From Pontiellaceae bacterium B1224 (lineage in GTDB: Bacteria; Verrucomicrobiota; Kiritimatiellia; Kiritimatiellales; Pontiellaceae), in NCBI GenBank assembly GCA_029432815.1, contig JAROBA010000030.1:1-64000 (forward strand): 64,000 bases of DNA, read 5' to 3'. This document shows, piece by piece, positions 16,344 to 25,196 of the stretch. The position numbers and the translations under genes were made by a program. Below the pieces are notes generated by a model. The model worked only from the letters and a program-made list of their open reading frames with translations. It was not told the origin of the DNA and did not search any database. Numbering within the stretch: the first letter of the stretch is position 1; each line of letters begins with the position of its first letter.

Positions 16344-17249
16344 TCAGCTCAGTTCAAGCATCGCCTCGATCGAGCGGCGGGCTTTGTTGGCGGTTTCCTC
16401 GGGGACGATAATGCGATGCTGCATGTCCTCAAGCGCCCAAAGCACCTTTTCCAAATCGATCTTTTTCATGTTCGGGCACATGGCCCGATCACTGACGGAA
16501 TAGAACTTCTTCTCCGGGTTTTCATTCCGGAGTCGATAAAGCAGCCCCATTTCAGTGGCCACGATAAATTCCATTTCGTCCGATTCTTTGGCGTGCGTAC
16601 ACATTTGACCGGTGGATAGCAGGTAGTCGGCCAAGTCGCGGATCGGCAGCGGGCATTCCGGGTGCGCCATGACTTTTGCGTTCGGGTGATCCTGAAGCTC
16701 CCGTTTGATATCCACATCGCGGATTCGGGAGTGCGTCGGGCAGTAGCCGTCCCAGATAATCATCTCCCGTCCGAGCTCTTCCTGGATGTAATGACCGAGG
16801 TGCGTATCGGGCACAAAGATGATTTCTTTATCGGCCGGTACTGAAGAAACCACCTTCATGGCATTCGATGAGGTGACACACAGATCGCACTCGGCTTTGA
16901 CGGCGGCCGATGTGTTCACATAGGCAATGACAACCGCACCGGGATGTTCCGCCTTTCTGGCCTGAAGTGCTTCGGCAGTAATCATATCCGCCATCGGGCA
17001 TCCGGCGAACTGGTCGGGCAGCAGGATCGTTTTTTCCGGGCTGAGGATTGCCGCGGTTTCGGCCATAAAATGGACCCCGCAGAAGACAATCACCTCTTCA
17101 TCCAGCTCGGCCGCTTTACGACTGAGTTCCAGAGAATCGCCGGTAAAGTCGGCAATGGCCTGCACCTCGTCGGGCTGGTAGTTGTGGGCAATGATGATGG
17201 CACCGCGTTCGCGCTTCAGTTCCTGAATTCGTTCTTCAATAGATTGCAT
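16344..17249 (-). CDS. nadA: quinolinate synthase
   Basis: This 301-residue 4Fe-4S enzyme condenses iminoaspartate with dihydroxyacetone phosphate to quinolinate in de novo NAD synthesis. It begins with the conserved IIAHNYQPDEVQAIADFTGDSLELSR. The cluster cysteines are visible in CDLCVTSSNAMK, HPECPLPI and DRAMCPNMKK. Being first in an operon with nifU and nifS makes sense because its oxygen-sensitive cluster must be supplied. nadB and nadC are not in the window. Confidence 0.96.
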   Translation of the reverse strand: MQSIEERIQELKRERGAIIIAHNYQPDEVQAIADFTGDSLELSRKAAELDEEVIVFCGVHFMAETAAILSPEKTILLPDQFAGCPMADMITAEALQARKAEHPGAVVIAYVNTSAAVKAECDLCVTSSNAMKVVSSVPADKEIIFVPDTHLGHYIQEELGREMIIWDGYCPTHSRIRDVDIKRELQDHPNAKVMAHPECPLPIRDLADYLLSTGQMCTHAKESDEMEFIVATEMGLLYRLRNENPEKKFYSVSDRAMCPNMKKIDLEKVLWALEDMQHRIIVPEETANKARRSIEAMLELS

Positions 17250-17272
17250 AGTTTTTCCTCGAAAAGCGGCGT

Positions 17273-17301
17273 ATATAAAACGAAGACGGTCCTAAAAACA
17301 A
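17273..17301 (-). promoter_or_regulatory. putative promoter of nadA-nifU-nifS
   Basis: On the minus strand TTGTTT and TTATAT are separated by 17 bases, about 25 bases before the nadA start. Confidence 0.4.
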
Positions 17302-17412
17302 AACAAAAAGGAGTTCAGTTCAGTTCAGTCCGCTACGAGGAAAGCGACAATGATGTTACGAATGAGGTGGGTCCGGCAATTTTCGTCGAAATTTTGAAAA
17401 CGCAGGAAAGCC

Positions 17413-17532
17413 CTACTCTTTCATCTTCTTCGGCTTGCAGACCTTGTCTTTCTTTTTGACCACGGCACCGCATTTTTTGCATTCAAACTTGCCGTCTTTA
17501 TTCTTCTGCGGATTATCTTTTTTGCAGCCCAT
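17413..17532 (-). CDS. 39-residue lysine-rich CxxC mini-protein
   Basis: The frame begins MGCKKDNPQKNKDGKFEC and continues with KKCGAVVKKKDKVCKPKKMKE. It has four cysteines, two of them in a CKKC motif, and about 40 percent lysine, giving the look of a small zinc ribbon or nucleic-acid-binding peptide. It lies on the minus strand ten bases upstream of a palindrome and just after pfk. Codon use looks genuine and the frame is compact. I do not recognise a named family. Confidence 0.6.
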   Translation of the reverse strand: MGCKKDNPQKNKDGKFECKKCGAVVKKKDKVCKPKKMKE

Positions 17533-17541
17533 ATCAATACC

Positions 17542-17556
17542 TTCCAATCATTGGAA
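17542..17556. repeat. 15-bp palindrome TTCCARNNNYTGGAA
   Basis: TTCCAATCATTGGAA, intergenic between the mini-protein and pfk. It includes the end of the pfk reading frame (its stop codon region). Confidence 0.85.
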
Positions 17557-18645
17557 ACTGAGTTTATCGCCCAGACAGGTGTCCACGAGCGTTGCGGTTT
17601 TGAGCCACCGGTGGTCCATTGGGACCAATTTTGTTCGGCCGGCCACCTCGGCCAACGGTATGGCCTCACATACATCGCCTCGAAGCCCGACCATAACGTT
17701 ATATACGCCATCGGCCAGCAGCTCACCGGCTTTAGTCCCCATGCGGGTGCAAAGCAAACGGTCTGTAGCTGTCGGAGTCCCCCCGCGCTGAACATGCCCC
17801 AGCGAAGTGAACCGAACCTCAATACCTGCCGCCTGTTGAATTTCACGAGCCAGGCGGCTGGCGATGGGTTCTTCAATTAAAGAAGCCTCTTCCTTTTTCT
17901 TGGAAGCATTCTTTTTTCCGGTATTGCGGTCCTTGGGGCGCGAGCCTTCGGCGACCGCGATAATGGAAAAGCGTTTGTTATGATGGCGCCGCGCGAGTAG
18001 ATGCTCGACCATATAATCCAGATCATACGGGATTTCCGGAAGCAGAATCACGTCTGCTCCGCCGGCAATTCCGGCTCCCAATGCGAGCCAGCCGGCCTTG
18101 TGGCCCATAATTTCGCATACGATGGCGCGATGATGACTGCTCGCGGTGGTGTGCAATCGGTCTATGGCCTCTGTGGCAATGGCCATCGACGAATCAAAAC
18201 CGAAGGTGATATCCGTCCCGGCCACGTCATTATCGATCGTCTTGGGAAGCGTCAGTACATCGAGGCCGGCTTCATGCAGTCGCATGGCATTTTTCTGGGT
18301 TCCGTTTCCTCCAAGACACACCAGACAGTCAATAAGGTTTTTCTGTGCGTTGGCTACCGCAACATCGGTCATATCCATGACGGTACCGCCCATATCCATT
18401 TTATGGGGTTTATCGCGGCTCGATCCTAGAAAGGTTCCTCCATGCGTTAGAATTCCGCTGACGTCTTTGTCTTCAAGCGCCATGACACGGTTCTCCACCA
18501 ACCCCCGGAAACCATCCTGAATTCCAATTACCTTGGTGCCTTGTGAAAGTGCGGCCTTGGCCACACCCCGTATTGCCGCATTCAGGCCGGGGCAGTCGCC
18601 GCCGGACGTCAGAATTCCGATTGTTTTAGTTTTTGTTTCAGACAT
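17548..18645 (-). CDS. pfkA: 6-phosphofructokinase
   Basis: This 365-residue PfkA-family kinase phosphorylates fructose 6-phosphate in glycolysis. It shows TSGGDCPGLNAAIRG, VCLGGNGTQKNA, catalytic PKTIDNDVAGTDITFGFDSS and MGHKAGWLALGAGIAGGAD. Two positions predict the phosphoryl donor: the glycine in GGNGT (ATP-type) and the lysine in PKTIDND (shared with PPi-type). This pair is found in the ATP-dependent members of the actinobacterial-type subgroup. A lysine-rich insert (about residues 243-258) follows GSRPKDRN. The ATG at MSETKTKTIGILTSGG has AAAGGA upstream. Its last codons run into a TTCCARNNNYTGGAA site. Confidence 0.93.
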   Translation of the reverse strand: MSETKTKTIGILTSGGDCPGLNAAIRGVAKAALSQGTKVIGIQDGFRGLVENRVMALEDKDVSGILTHGGTFLGSSRDKPHKMDMGGTVMDMTDVAVANAQKNLIDCLVCLGGNGTQKNAMRLHEAGLDVLTLPKTIDNDVAGTDITFGFDSSMAIATEAIDRLHTTASSHHRAIVCEIMGHKAGWLALGAGIAGGADVILLPEIPYDLDYMVEHLLARRHHNKRFSIIAVAEGSRPKDRNTGKKNASKKKEEASLIEEPIASRLAREIQQAAGIEVRFTSLGHVQRGGTPTATDRLLCTRMGTKAGELLADGVYNVMVGLRGDVCEAIPLAEVAGRTKLVPMDHRWLKTATLVDTCLGDKLSFQ

Positions 18646-18729
18646 AGAAAATCCTTTCGTGGAAATCTGTATAGCACTGGATACGCAGGAATTCATCACA
18701 TAAAACAAGCCAAGTTGAAAACCGGAAAA

Positions 18730-20823
18730 TCAGTCGGCCGCACGGTGCGGCTCAAAACGTGTTCTTCGATTTTTCTCGGCTGCTGCGTAGGCGTCGCACG
18801 CCTGCTGGTACAGCACTTCCTGGCTTCGTATTTCATTAGCCCCGTGTTTCACGACCCGTTCGTACGTTCCATTGGGTTTCAGCAGCCATGAACTCCGATT
18901 GTCTTCTAAATGAATGTTCAGCATGGCGATCAAACGATCGCGACACTCAGCATCTTCCACCGGAATCATCAGTTCGAGGCGTTTATCGAGATTGCGCGGC
19001 ATCCAATCCGCACTGGCAATGAATACACGCGACTTCCCGCCATGATGAAAATGAATTATGCGGGCATGTTCCAGATAGCGATCAATAATACTGGTGACTT
19101 CTATGTTGGATCTGGGCTTCAGGCAACAGATGCCGCGAATATTCAAATGGATTTTCACTCCGGCTTCCGCTGCTTCGTACAGCTTTTCAGAAAGCTCCAC
19201 ATCCACCAACGAATTCACCTTAACGTTAACCAGAGCCTTCTTACCCTTTTTCGCCCGTTCAATTTCAAAGTCAATCAACTCCATCAGTTTGTCGCGCATA
19301 TTGATCGGGGCCATGCTGATGAGATTAAAGTCGCGCGGTTGCGCATAACCGCAGAGCGCATTGAAAAACCCGGAGGCATCGTTTCCAAGGTCTGGATTGC
19401 AGGTCATATAACTGATATCGCCATAGAGTTTTGCGGTGGATTCGTTGTAGTTCCCCGTGCCGAAATGGCAGTAGCGCGTAATGCCGGTCCGCTCGCGCCG
19501 AACCACCATGCAGATCTTGGCGTGCGTCTTATAGCCTTTCACGCCATAGATTACCTGAACACCGCACTGTTCCAGATCGCGCGCCCATCCGATATTGCGG
19601 GCTTCATCAAATCTCGCCTTCAGCTCCATCAAAACAGTGACATTGATTCCATTTTCTGCAGCCCGTTTCAGAGCGGAAATAATCGCGCTGTCGGAGCTGG
19701 TCCGGTAGAGCACCATTTTAATGGCCATCGTATCCGCGTCCGCCGCCGCCTCTTCAATGAAGCGGATAACCGGCCCGAACGTTTCGTAGGGGTGATAAAA
19801 CAGCAGATCTTTGCGGGCAATCTGGTCGAACATCAATTCATTAGGAACGACATCCGGCGAGGCCTGCGGCGGCCAGGCTTCCGTCTTTAATTCGTCGTAT
19901 CCTTCGATGAAGGCCAGCGACATGAAATCCTTCATGTTGAGCACGCCTTTAATCGGATAGACCGCCTGTTCATTTACCGGCAAACTGCTGCAGAGAAACT
20001 TTAGCAGGCCTTTCGAAATTCCGGCCTCGACTTCAAGACGAATACAGTCTCCCGTTTTCCGTTCCTCGAGCACATCCTCCATCCCTCGCATAAGGTCCGG
20101 TGCTTCATCTTCCTGCACGGCAAAATCGGCATTGCGGGTGATGCGAAACAGCGCGCATTCCTTAACGTCAAAACCGGGGAACCAGTCGGCGGCATATTTT
20201 CGAACCACTTCTTCCCGCAGGACATATTCATATCCACTGTCCGCCGGCAGTTGGATGATGCGGGAGCCGGCACGTTCCATCGACATGACGGCATAGCAGC
20301 TCTCCTGATCTTTGGCCGTTTTTTTATGAAGGCGAACGAGCACATTCAGGCCCAGATTCTGGAGGTTGGGTATTTTTTTTCCCGAGTGCAGTGCAATCGG
20401 GGTAATGACGGGATAGAGCTCCTCCCTGAACAAATCAAACAGTACGCTTTCCTGTTCTGCGGTCAGAGCATCAATTTGAGCATGCCGGATCTTACCCTGA
20501 TTCAGTGCCGGAGAGACCACATCATTAAAACAATCATGCAGCTCCTTTATCATATTATGCGAACGCGCATAAATATCGTTTAGCTGGGCCAGCGGTGTAA
20601 AGCCGGCAGGATCTTTCTTGCGCCGTCCGGCCTTGCGGGCCATGTAGAGCCCGCCGACCCGCACCATGAAAAACTCATCCAGATTCGATGCTGTGATTGC
20701 CAGAAATTTCAGCCGTTCCAACATCGGATTTTTCGGATCTTTGGCTTCTTCGAGCACACGCTGATTAAATTCCAGCCAGCTCAGTTCGCGATTAAAATAA
20801 TGGGGTGTGTTTTTTGCAGCCAT
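18730..20823 (-). CDS. ppk1: polyphosphate kinase 1
   Basis: This 697-residue PPK1 makes polyphosphate from ATP. It opens with YFNRELSWLEFNQRVLEEA. The phospholipase-D-like catalytic domains have the histidine motifs KTHAKICMVV and CHFGTGNYNESTAKLYGD, the latter containing the autophosphorylated histidine region. Length is normal. Its start is three bases after the stop of the exopolyphosphatase gene, so synthesis and breakdown enzymes are made from one message. Confidence 0.96.
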   Translation of the reverse strand: MAAKNTPHYFNRELSWLEFNQRVLEEAKDPKNPMLERLKFLAITASNLDEFFMVRVGGLYMARKAGRRKKDPAGFTPLAQLNDIYARSHNMIKELHDCFNDVVSPALNQGKIRHAQIDALTAEQESVLFDLFREELYPVITPIALHSGKKIPNLQNLGLNVLVRLHKKTAKDQESCYAVMSMERAGSRIIQLPADSGYEYVLREEVVRKYAADWFPGFDVKECALFRITRNADFAVQEDEAPDLMRGMEDVLEERKTGDCIRLEVEAGISKGLLKFLCSSLPVNEQAVYPIKGVLNMKDFMSLAFIEGYDELKTEAWPPQASPDVVPNELMFDQIARKDLLFYHPYETFGPVIRFIEEAAADADTMAIKMVLYRTSSDSAIISALKRAAENGINVTVLMELKARFDEARNIGWARDLEQCGVQVIYGVKGYKTHAKICMVVRRERTGITRYCHFGTGNYNESTAKLYGDISYMTCNPDLGNDASGFFNALCGYAQPRDFNLISMAPINMRDKLMELIDFEIERAKKGKKALVNVKVNSLVDVELSEKLYEAAEAGVKIHLNIRGICCLKPRSNIEVTSIIDRYLEHARIIHFHHGGKSRVFIASADWMPRNLDKRLELMIPVEDAECRDRLIAMLNIHLEDNRSSWLLKPNGTYERVVKHGANEIRSQEVLYQQACDAYAAAEKNRRTRFEPHRAAD

Positions 20824-20826
20824 TGA

Positions 20827-22407
20827 TTAGCCCTGCCTTCTTTTAGTCCGTAAAATCATGGTACGCCCGAAAACCTGTTCAAACATTTTGCCCTTGCCAA
20901 CCAGTGCACGTTTTTCTGCCGTGAAATCGCCGGGGCGGTCGACTTCAACCACGACGGTCTCTTCTTTAACCGACACCTTTACCTGCTTAATGGCCTGCGT
21001 ATGGGAACGGTCGAACGCATCGGCCGCCCGAAGGATTGCCGACAGCTTGTTTACAATCATCCGATCTTCGCGCAGCAGAGACTCGTAGTCTGGATGGGTC
21101 ACGCGCGGAACTGCCCCGCGGTGATAACGGGCCACGAGCGAGGCCAGTTTAATGTCCTGTTCCCCCAATCCGAAAATTTCGCTGTTATCCATAATATATT
21201 TACTGTGTTTATGGTGGCTGCTGCTGCCGATAAACATGCCGATATCATGCAACTGGGCTGCAACCGATAGTATGACTTCATAGCGGGAATCCAGACGATG
21301 CTCGTTTTCCAATGCCTGGAAAATTTTAAGGGAAAGATCGGTTACGCAGTCGGCGTGAGCCTGATCCAGATTATACCGACGCCCCACTTCCCGAACGGAA
21401 TGCATGATCTGTTCAACGAAATCTTCCGACCATGAGCCACCGCTGGCAGCTTCGGCAAGCAAACCATCCCGCAGGGACGCATTGCAGACATAGACGTTTT
21501 TCTGCTCAAAGGTTTTGGCAATCATGACGTAGGCAAGCAACGCAGGGCCCAGCGTCTGCGCCTCTTCGATCGGCATATGATATTTTCTCACCACCCGTTC
21601 GGTTTCCATGCCCAGAATACGGTCTGCCAGTTTCGACAACTCTGAAACTTTTATCTGGGCCACAGCCGATTCCGAGCGGTCGTCCAGAATCGATTGGGCG
21701 GCAAACCGTGCTTCGCCCCCCATCAGCAAGAGAGCAAGTTTTGATTTATCACGCTCAACTGCGTCGCGGCACTGCCGGACCCCTGCTTCAATTTCCATCC
21801 GCAGCACTTCTTGCTGGCGCGCTTTCGAGCCCACCTGTTCATCCATCGACTCACGAAGGCGGTGTGATCCCATTTTATAAATGTGCGCAAATGAAACGCG
21901 GGCATGGTCCAGCCCCAGTAATTCCGTGCTGCCCCCGCCCACTTCGGCAACCAGCAGGCGGCCCTTTCGAAGTACCTGATTTTCCTTCAGCACCGGCTGA
22001 ATTGCCAGAAAGGTCAGCCGATTGACTTCGGTGCCTTCGATGACTTCGATATTGATCCCCGTTGCCATGTAGACACGATCCACAAATTCATCCCGGTTCC
22101 GGGCTTCGCGCACTGCACTGGTGGCAACAGCGCGGACATCCTTTTCCGAATCTATACCGTATTCCTTCAAAACAGCCGAAAAATTACGGATCACTTTAAC
22201 TGAATCACTGATAATGCTGCGGGAGATGCGACCGCGTGTAAAGGTGTCGCTCCCGATCGCCACGCTCTGGCTCAACGTATCCAAGGTCTGGAAGGTTCCG
22301 TTTTCATAGACCTGCGCCACCACCATGCGAATGGAAGTGGAACCCAGATCAATCACCGCCTTGAGTTCAAAAACTGCATTCTGTTCTACCACATCGGGCT
22401 TAGCCAT
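20827..22407 (-). CDS. ppx: Ppx/GppA exopolyphosphatase with HD domain
   Basis: This 526-residue protein has an actin-like ASKHA phosphatase domain (AVIDLGSTSIRMVVAQV; VAEVGGGSTELL) followed by an HD-type C-terminal domain with LHDIGMFIGSSSHHKHSKYI. It removes terminal phosphates from polyphosphate or converts pppGpp to ppGpp; the two cannot be separated by sequence alone. The operon with ppk1 favours polyphosphate. The ATG at MAKPDVVEQNAVFEL has GGGAG upstream; an earlier ATG adds a hydrophobic stretch unlike the family. One TTCCARNNNYTGGAA site is inside. Confidence 0.93.
   Translation of the reverse strand: MAKPDVVEQNAVFELKAVIDLGSTSIRMVVAQVYENGTFQTLDTLSQSVAIGSDTFTRGRISRSIISDSVKVIRNFSAVLKEYGIDSEKDVRAVATSAVREARNRDEFVDRVYMATGINIEVIEGTEVNRLTFLAIQPVLKENQVLRKGRLLVAEVGGGSTELLGLDHARVSFAHIYKMGSHRLRESMDEQVGSKARQQEVLRMEIEAGVRQCRDAVERDKSKLALLLMGGEARFAAQSILDDRSESAVAQIKVSELSKLADRILGMETERVVRKYHMPIEEAQTLGPALLAYVMIAKTFEQKNVYVCNASLRDGLLAEAASGGSWSEDFVEQIMHSVREVGRRYNLDQAHADCVTDLSLKIFQALENEHRLDSRYEVILSVAAQLHDIGMFIGSSSHHKHSKYIMDNSEIFGLGEQDIKLASLVARYHRGAVPRVTHPDYESLLREDRMIVNKLSAILRAADAFDRSHTQAIKQVKVSVKEETVVVEVDRPGDFTAEKRALVGKGKMFEQVFGRTMILRTKRRQG
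21307..21321. repeat. 15-bp palindrome TTCCARNNNYTGGAA
   Basis: TTCCAATGCCTGGAA inside ppx, translated as FQALE. Confidence 0.85.
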
Positions 22408-22540
22408 GTTTTCTCCCGTTTGATGAAAAACTAAGGATAGGATAAGAATCTGAATTCCGAAACGCAATCTTCGTTAGTGTTTAGTTAGAGCCGGTGCTGC
22501 CACACTCCGGGTTTTACAAATCTATCGCGCAAGGTCTTCC

Positions 22541-22565
22541 GAGTATTCGGTGTATTCCGTGGTTG
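22541..22565. repeat. dispersed intergenic phrase upstream of mutS
   Basis: GAGTATTCGGTGTATTCCGTGGTTG consists of similar units and resembles the phrase at 12349-12375. A one-mismatch palindrome TTCCAAGGTCTGGAT follows at 22571-22585. Confidence 0.4.
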
Positions 22566-22616
22566 AAACCTTCCAAGGTCTGGATAAAATGGGTGCTTTG
22601 ATTTTCAGGGAGATGT

Positions 22617-25121
22617 ATGGCGGAGAAGAAAGAAACACCGATGATGGCGCAGTATCGTTCGATACGGCGCGAGCTTCCCGAAGATACGATTCTCTTTTTT
22701 CGTCTGGGCGATTTCTATGAAATGTTTTTCGACGATGCCAAGACCGCATCGGATATTCTGGGCATCACCCTGACCAAACGCCACAACACCCCGATGTGCG
22801 GGATTCCCTACCACGCGGCCGCCGGCTATCTGGAACGGCTGGTTAAAGCGGGCGTGAAAGTGGCCATTTGCGAGCAGATTGAGGATCCGGCCACAGCCAA
22901 AGGCTGCGTGAAACGCGCGGTGACCCGTATTGTGACTCCGGGCACGATCCTCGATGAAGTGCAGCTGGAAGGAAATCAGAACAACTTTCTGGCGGGACTT
23001 TACCGCGACAAAAAACGCTACGGCATGGCGATGCTGGACCTTTCGACCGGAGAGTTCTGGATTGAGGAGTCGGGGGATGTACTCAGTGTGCAGTCGAACC
23101 TGGCCCGCTACGCTCCGGCCGAATGCATTGTTGCGGAAGAACAGATTGGAGATCCCGAATTTTCCGAACTGACGATGGAAGCCACCAATACACTTTTGAC
23201 CGCCTGCGAGGACTGGACCTTTGAGACGGCTTCGGCCAACGACTATCTGCTGCGCCATTTTGATGTCCACTCATTGGAAGGTTTCGGATGTACGGCCATG
23301 ACGGCTGCTCTGGGAGCTGCCGGTGCCGTGCTCTACTATATGAAGACCGAACTGCGGCGGAATCTTTCCCATGTTCGCAACATCCGGGTAAAAAATCCGT
23401 CTGACTACATGTTGCTGGACGAAACCACGGCGACGAACCTGGAACTGGTGGCCCCGATTAATTCCAATCGACAGGCCTATAAAGCCACGTTGCTGAATGT
23501 GCTCGATTCCACGAATACGGCGATGGGCGGCCGCCTTTTAAGGGAGTGGCTACTGCGGCCTCTGAATGATCTCGACCAGATTAACGCCCGCCACGATGCG
23601 GTTGCGCTGATGGTGAATAACCAGACCTATTTGCGGTCGCTTCGCGATGTGCTCGGTGACATTAAAGATGTGGAACGGCTGATTTCCCGTATCGGTTCAA
23701 CGAGCGGGAATCCGCGCGATGTGCGGGGCATGGGCGTCTCGTTGCAGCAGATGCCGATGATCAAGGCACTCCTGAGCGGCAAAGGCACGATGCTTGAAAC
23801 GCTGGGTGAAAAAATTACATCGCTCCCGGAGCTGGTGGCCCTTATCGATACGGCGATTGTCGACGAGCCGCCGATCAATCTAAAAGACGGCGGTGTGATT
23901 CGTGCACATTATCACGATGAACTGGACGAGCTCCGCGATGCCGCGGCATTGGGGCGCAAATGGCTGGCCGAGTTTCAGGCATCGGAAATGGAACGTACGG
24001 GAATCAAAACCCTCAAGGTTCGGCACAACAAGGTGTTCGGATATTATATTGAAGTGAGCAAAGCCAACGTTTCGCTGGTGCCGGAAGATTATATCCGTAA
24101 GCAGACGCTGGTGAATGCGGAGCGATATATTACGCCGGAGCTGAAAGAATACGAAAATAAGATTCTCGGCGCGCAGGAACGCTCAGTGGTGCTGGAACAG
24201 GAAATCTTTACCGAGGTGCGCCGGCAGGTGGTTGAGCATTTGGAGACCATTCAAAACAACGCGCTGGCCATTGGGCAGGTGGATGTGCTGGCGGCTTTTG
24301 CGGAACGAGCCCTTTCCAATAATTATACCCGCCCGGCGATGAGCGATGATGGTCGACTGGACATTCACGACGGCCGCCATGCGGTGGTGGAACAGATGCC
24401 GGATGCCGAGCGGTTTGTGCCCAACGACACGCGGCTGGATCGGGAAACCCATCAGCTGATTATCATTACTGGCCCTAATATGGCGGGTAAATCCACCTAC
24501 ATTCGACAGGTTGCCCTCATCACAATCATGGCGCATATGGGCTGTTTTGTTCCGGCGGCCAAAGCGGAAATCGGGATTGTTGACCGGGTGTTCACCCGCG
24601 TCGGGGCCAGCGATGATCTGGCACGCGGGCGTTCCACCTTTATGGTGGAGATGCAGGAAACCGCCAACATTCTGAACAATGCCACACCGAAAAGTTTGAT
24701 TGTGCTGGACGAAATCGGGCGTGGCACCAGCACGTTCGACGGCATCAGCATTGCGTGGTCGGTGGCGGAGTTTCTCTGCAAAAATAAAAAAATGCAGGCA
24801 AAGACGCTGTTCGCAACCCATTACCACGAATTGACGGATCTGGCATTGATGCTGCAGAATGTCCAGAATTTCAGTGTGCTGGTGAAAGAAAAGGGAGATT
24901 CTATCACCTTCCTGCGCAAGATTGTTCCCGGCGCAGCGGACAAGAGCTACGGAATTCAGGTGGCACGTCTGGCTGGTCTTCCCGATGAAGTCATCGAGCG
25001 GGCAAACGACATTCTTACCAATCTGGAAGAAGGCGAATTCGGCGACACGGGTCAGCCGAAGATTGCAAAGAAGCGGCCGCATAAACTGAAAGCAAATGTG
25101 TCGCAATTGGATTTGTTCTGA
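22617..25121 (+). CDS. mutS: DNA mismatch repair protein MutS
   Basis: This 834-residue mismatch-recognition ATPase binds mispaired or looped DNA and recruits MutL. The mismatch-binding N-terminus has [13 protein letters not shown], with the F-x-E wedge in DFYEMF. The connector, lever and clamp domains follow, then the ATPase with Walker [15 protein letters not shown], Walker [16 protein letters not shown] and [11 protein letters not shown]. The protein ends shortly after the helix-turn-helix region with [10 protein letters not shown]. Length is normal. GGGAG precedes the start. Confidence 0.97.
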   Translation: MAEKKETPMMAQYRSIRRELPEDTILFFRLGDFYEMFFDDAKTASDILGITLTKRHNTPMCGIPYHAAAGYLERLVKAGVKVAICEQIEDPATAKGCVKRAVTRIVTPGTILDEVQLEGNQNNFLAGLYRDKKRYGMAMLDLSTGEFWIEESGDVLSVQSNLARYAPAECIVAEEQIGDPEFSELTMEATNTLLTACEDWTFETASANDYLLRHFDVHSLEGFGCTAMTAALGAAGAVLYYMKTELRRNLSHVRNIRVKNPSDYMLLDETTATNLELVAPINSNRQAYKATLLNVLDSTNTAMGGRLLREWLLRPLNDLDQINARHDAVALMVNNQTYLRSLRDVLGDIKDVERLISRIGSTSGNPRDVRGMGVSLQQMPMIKALLSGKGTMLETLGEKITSLPELVALIDTAIVDEPPINLKDGGVIRAHYHDELDELRDAAALGRKWLAEFQASEMERTGIKTLKVRHNKVFGYYIEVSKANVSLVPEDYIRKQTLVNAERYITPELKEYENKILGAQERSVVLEQEIFTEVRRQVVEHLETIQNNALAIGQVDVLAAFAERALSNNYTRPAMSDDGRLDIHDGRHAVVEQMPDAERFVPNDTRLDRETHQLIIITGPNMAGKSTYIRQVALITIMAHMGCFVPAAKAEIGIVDRVFTRVGASDDLARGRSTFMVEMQETANILNNATPKSLIVLDEIGRGTSTFDGISIAWSVAEFLCKNKKMQAKTLFATHYHELTDLALMLQNVQNFSVLVKEKGDSITFLRKIVPGAADKSYGIQVARLAGLPDEVIERANDILTNLEEGEFGDTGQPKIAKKRPHKLKANVSQLDLF

Positions 25122-25196
25122 TATTCAGCCAAATCCCCACTTGCAAAAGTGTGAAGGTTCGCTTTAGCCTGTTTTATGTTTAACTAGGGAGTTGTT

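Noticed and set aside
17312-17330. Tandem GTTCA repeats (GGAGTTCAGTTCAGTTCAG) upstream of nadA
   Set aside because: Only three units in a spacer; too short to claim a phase-variable or regulatory repeat.
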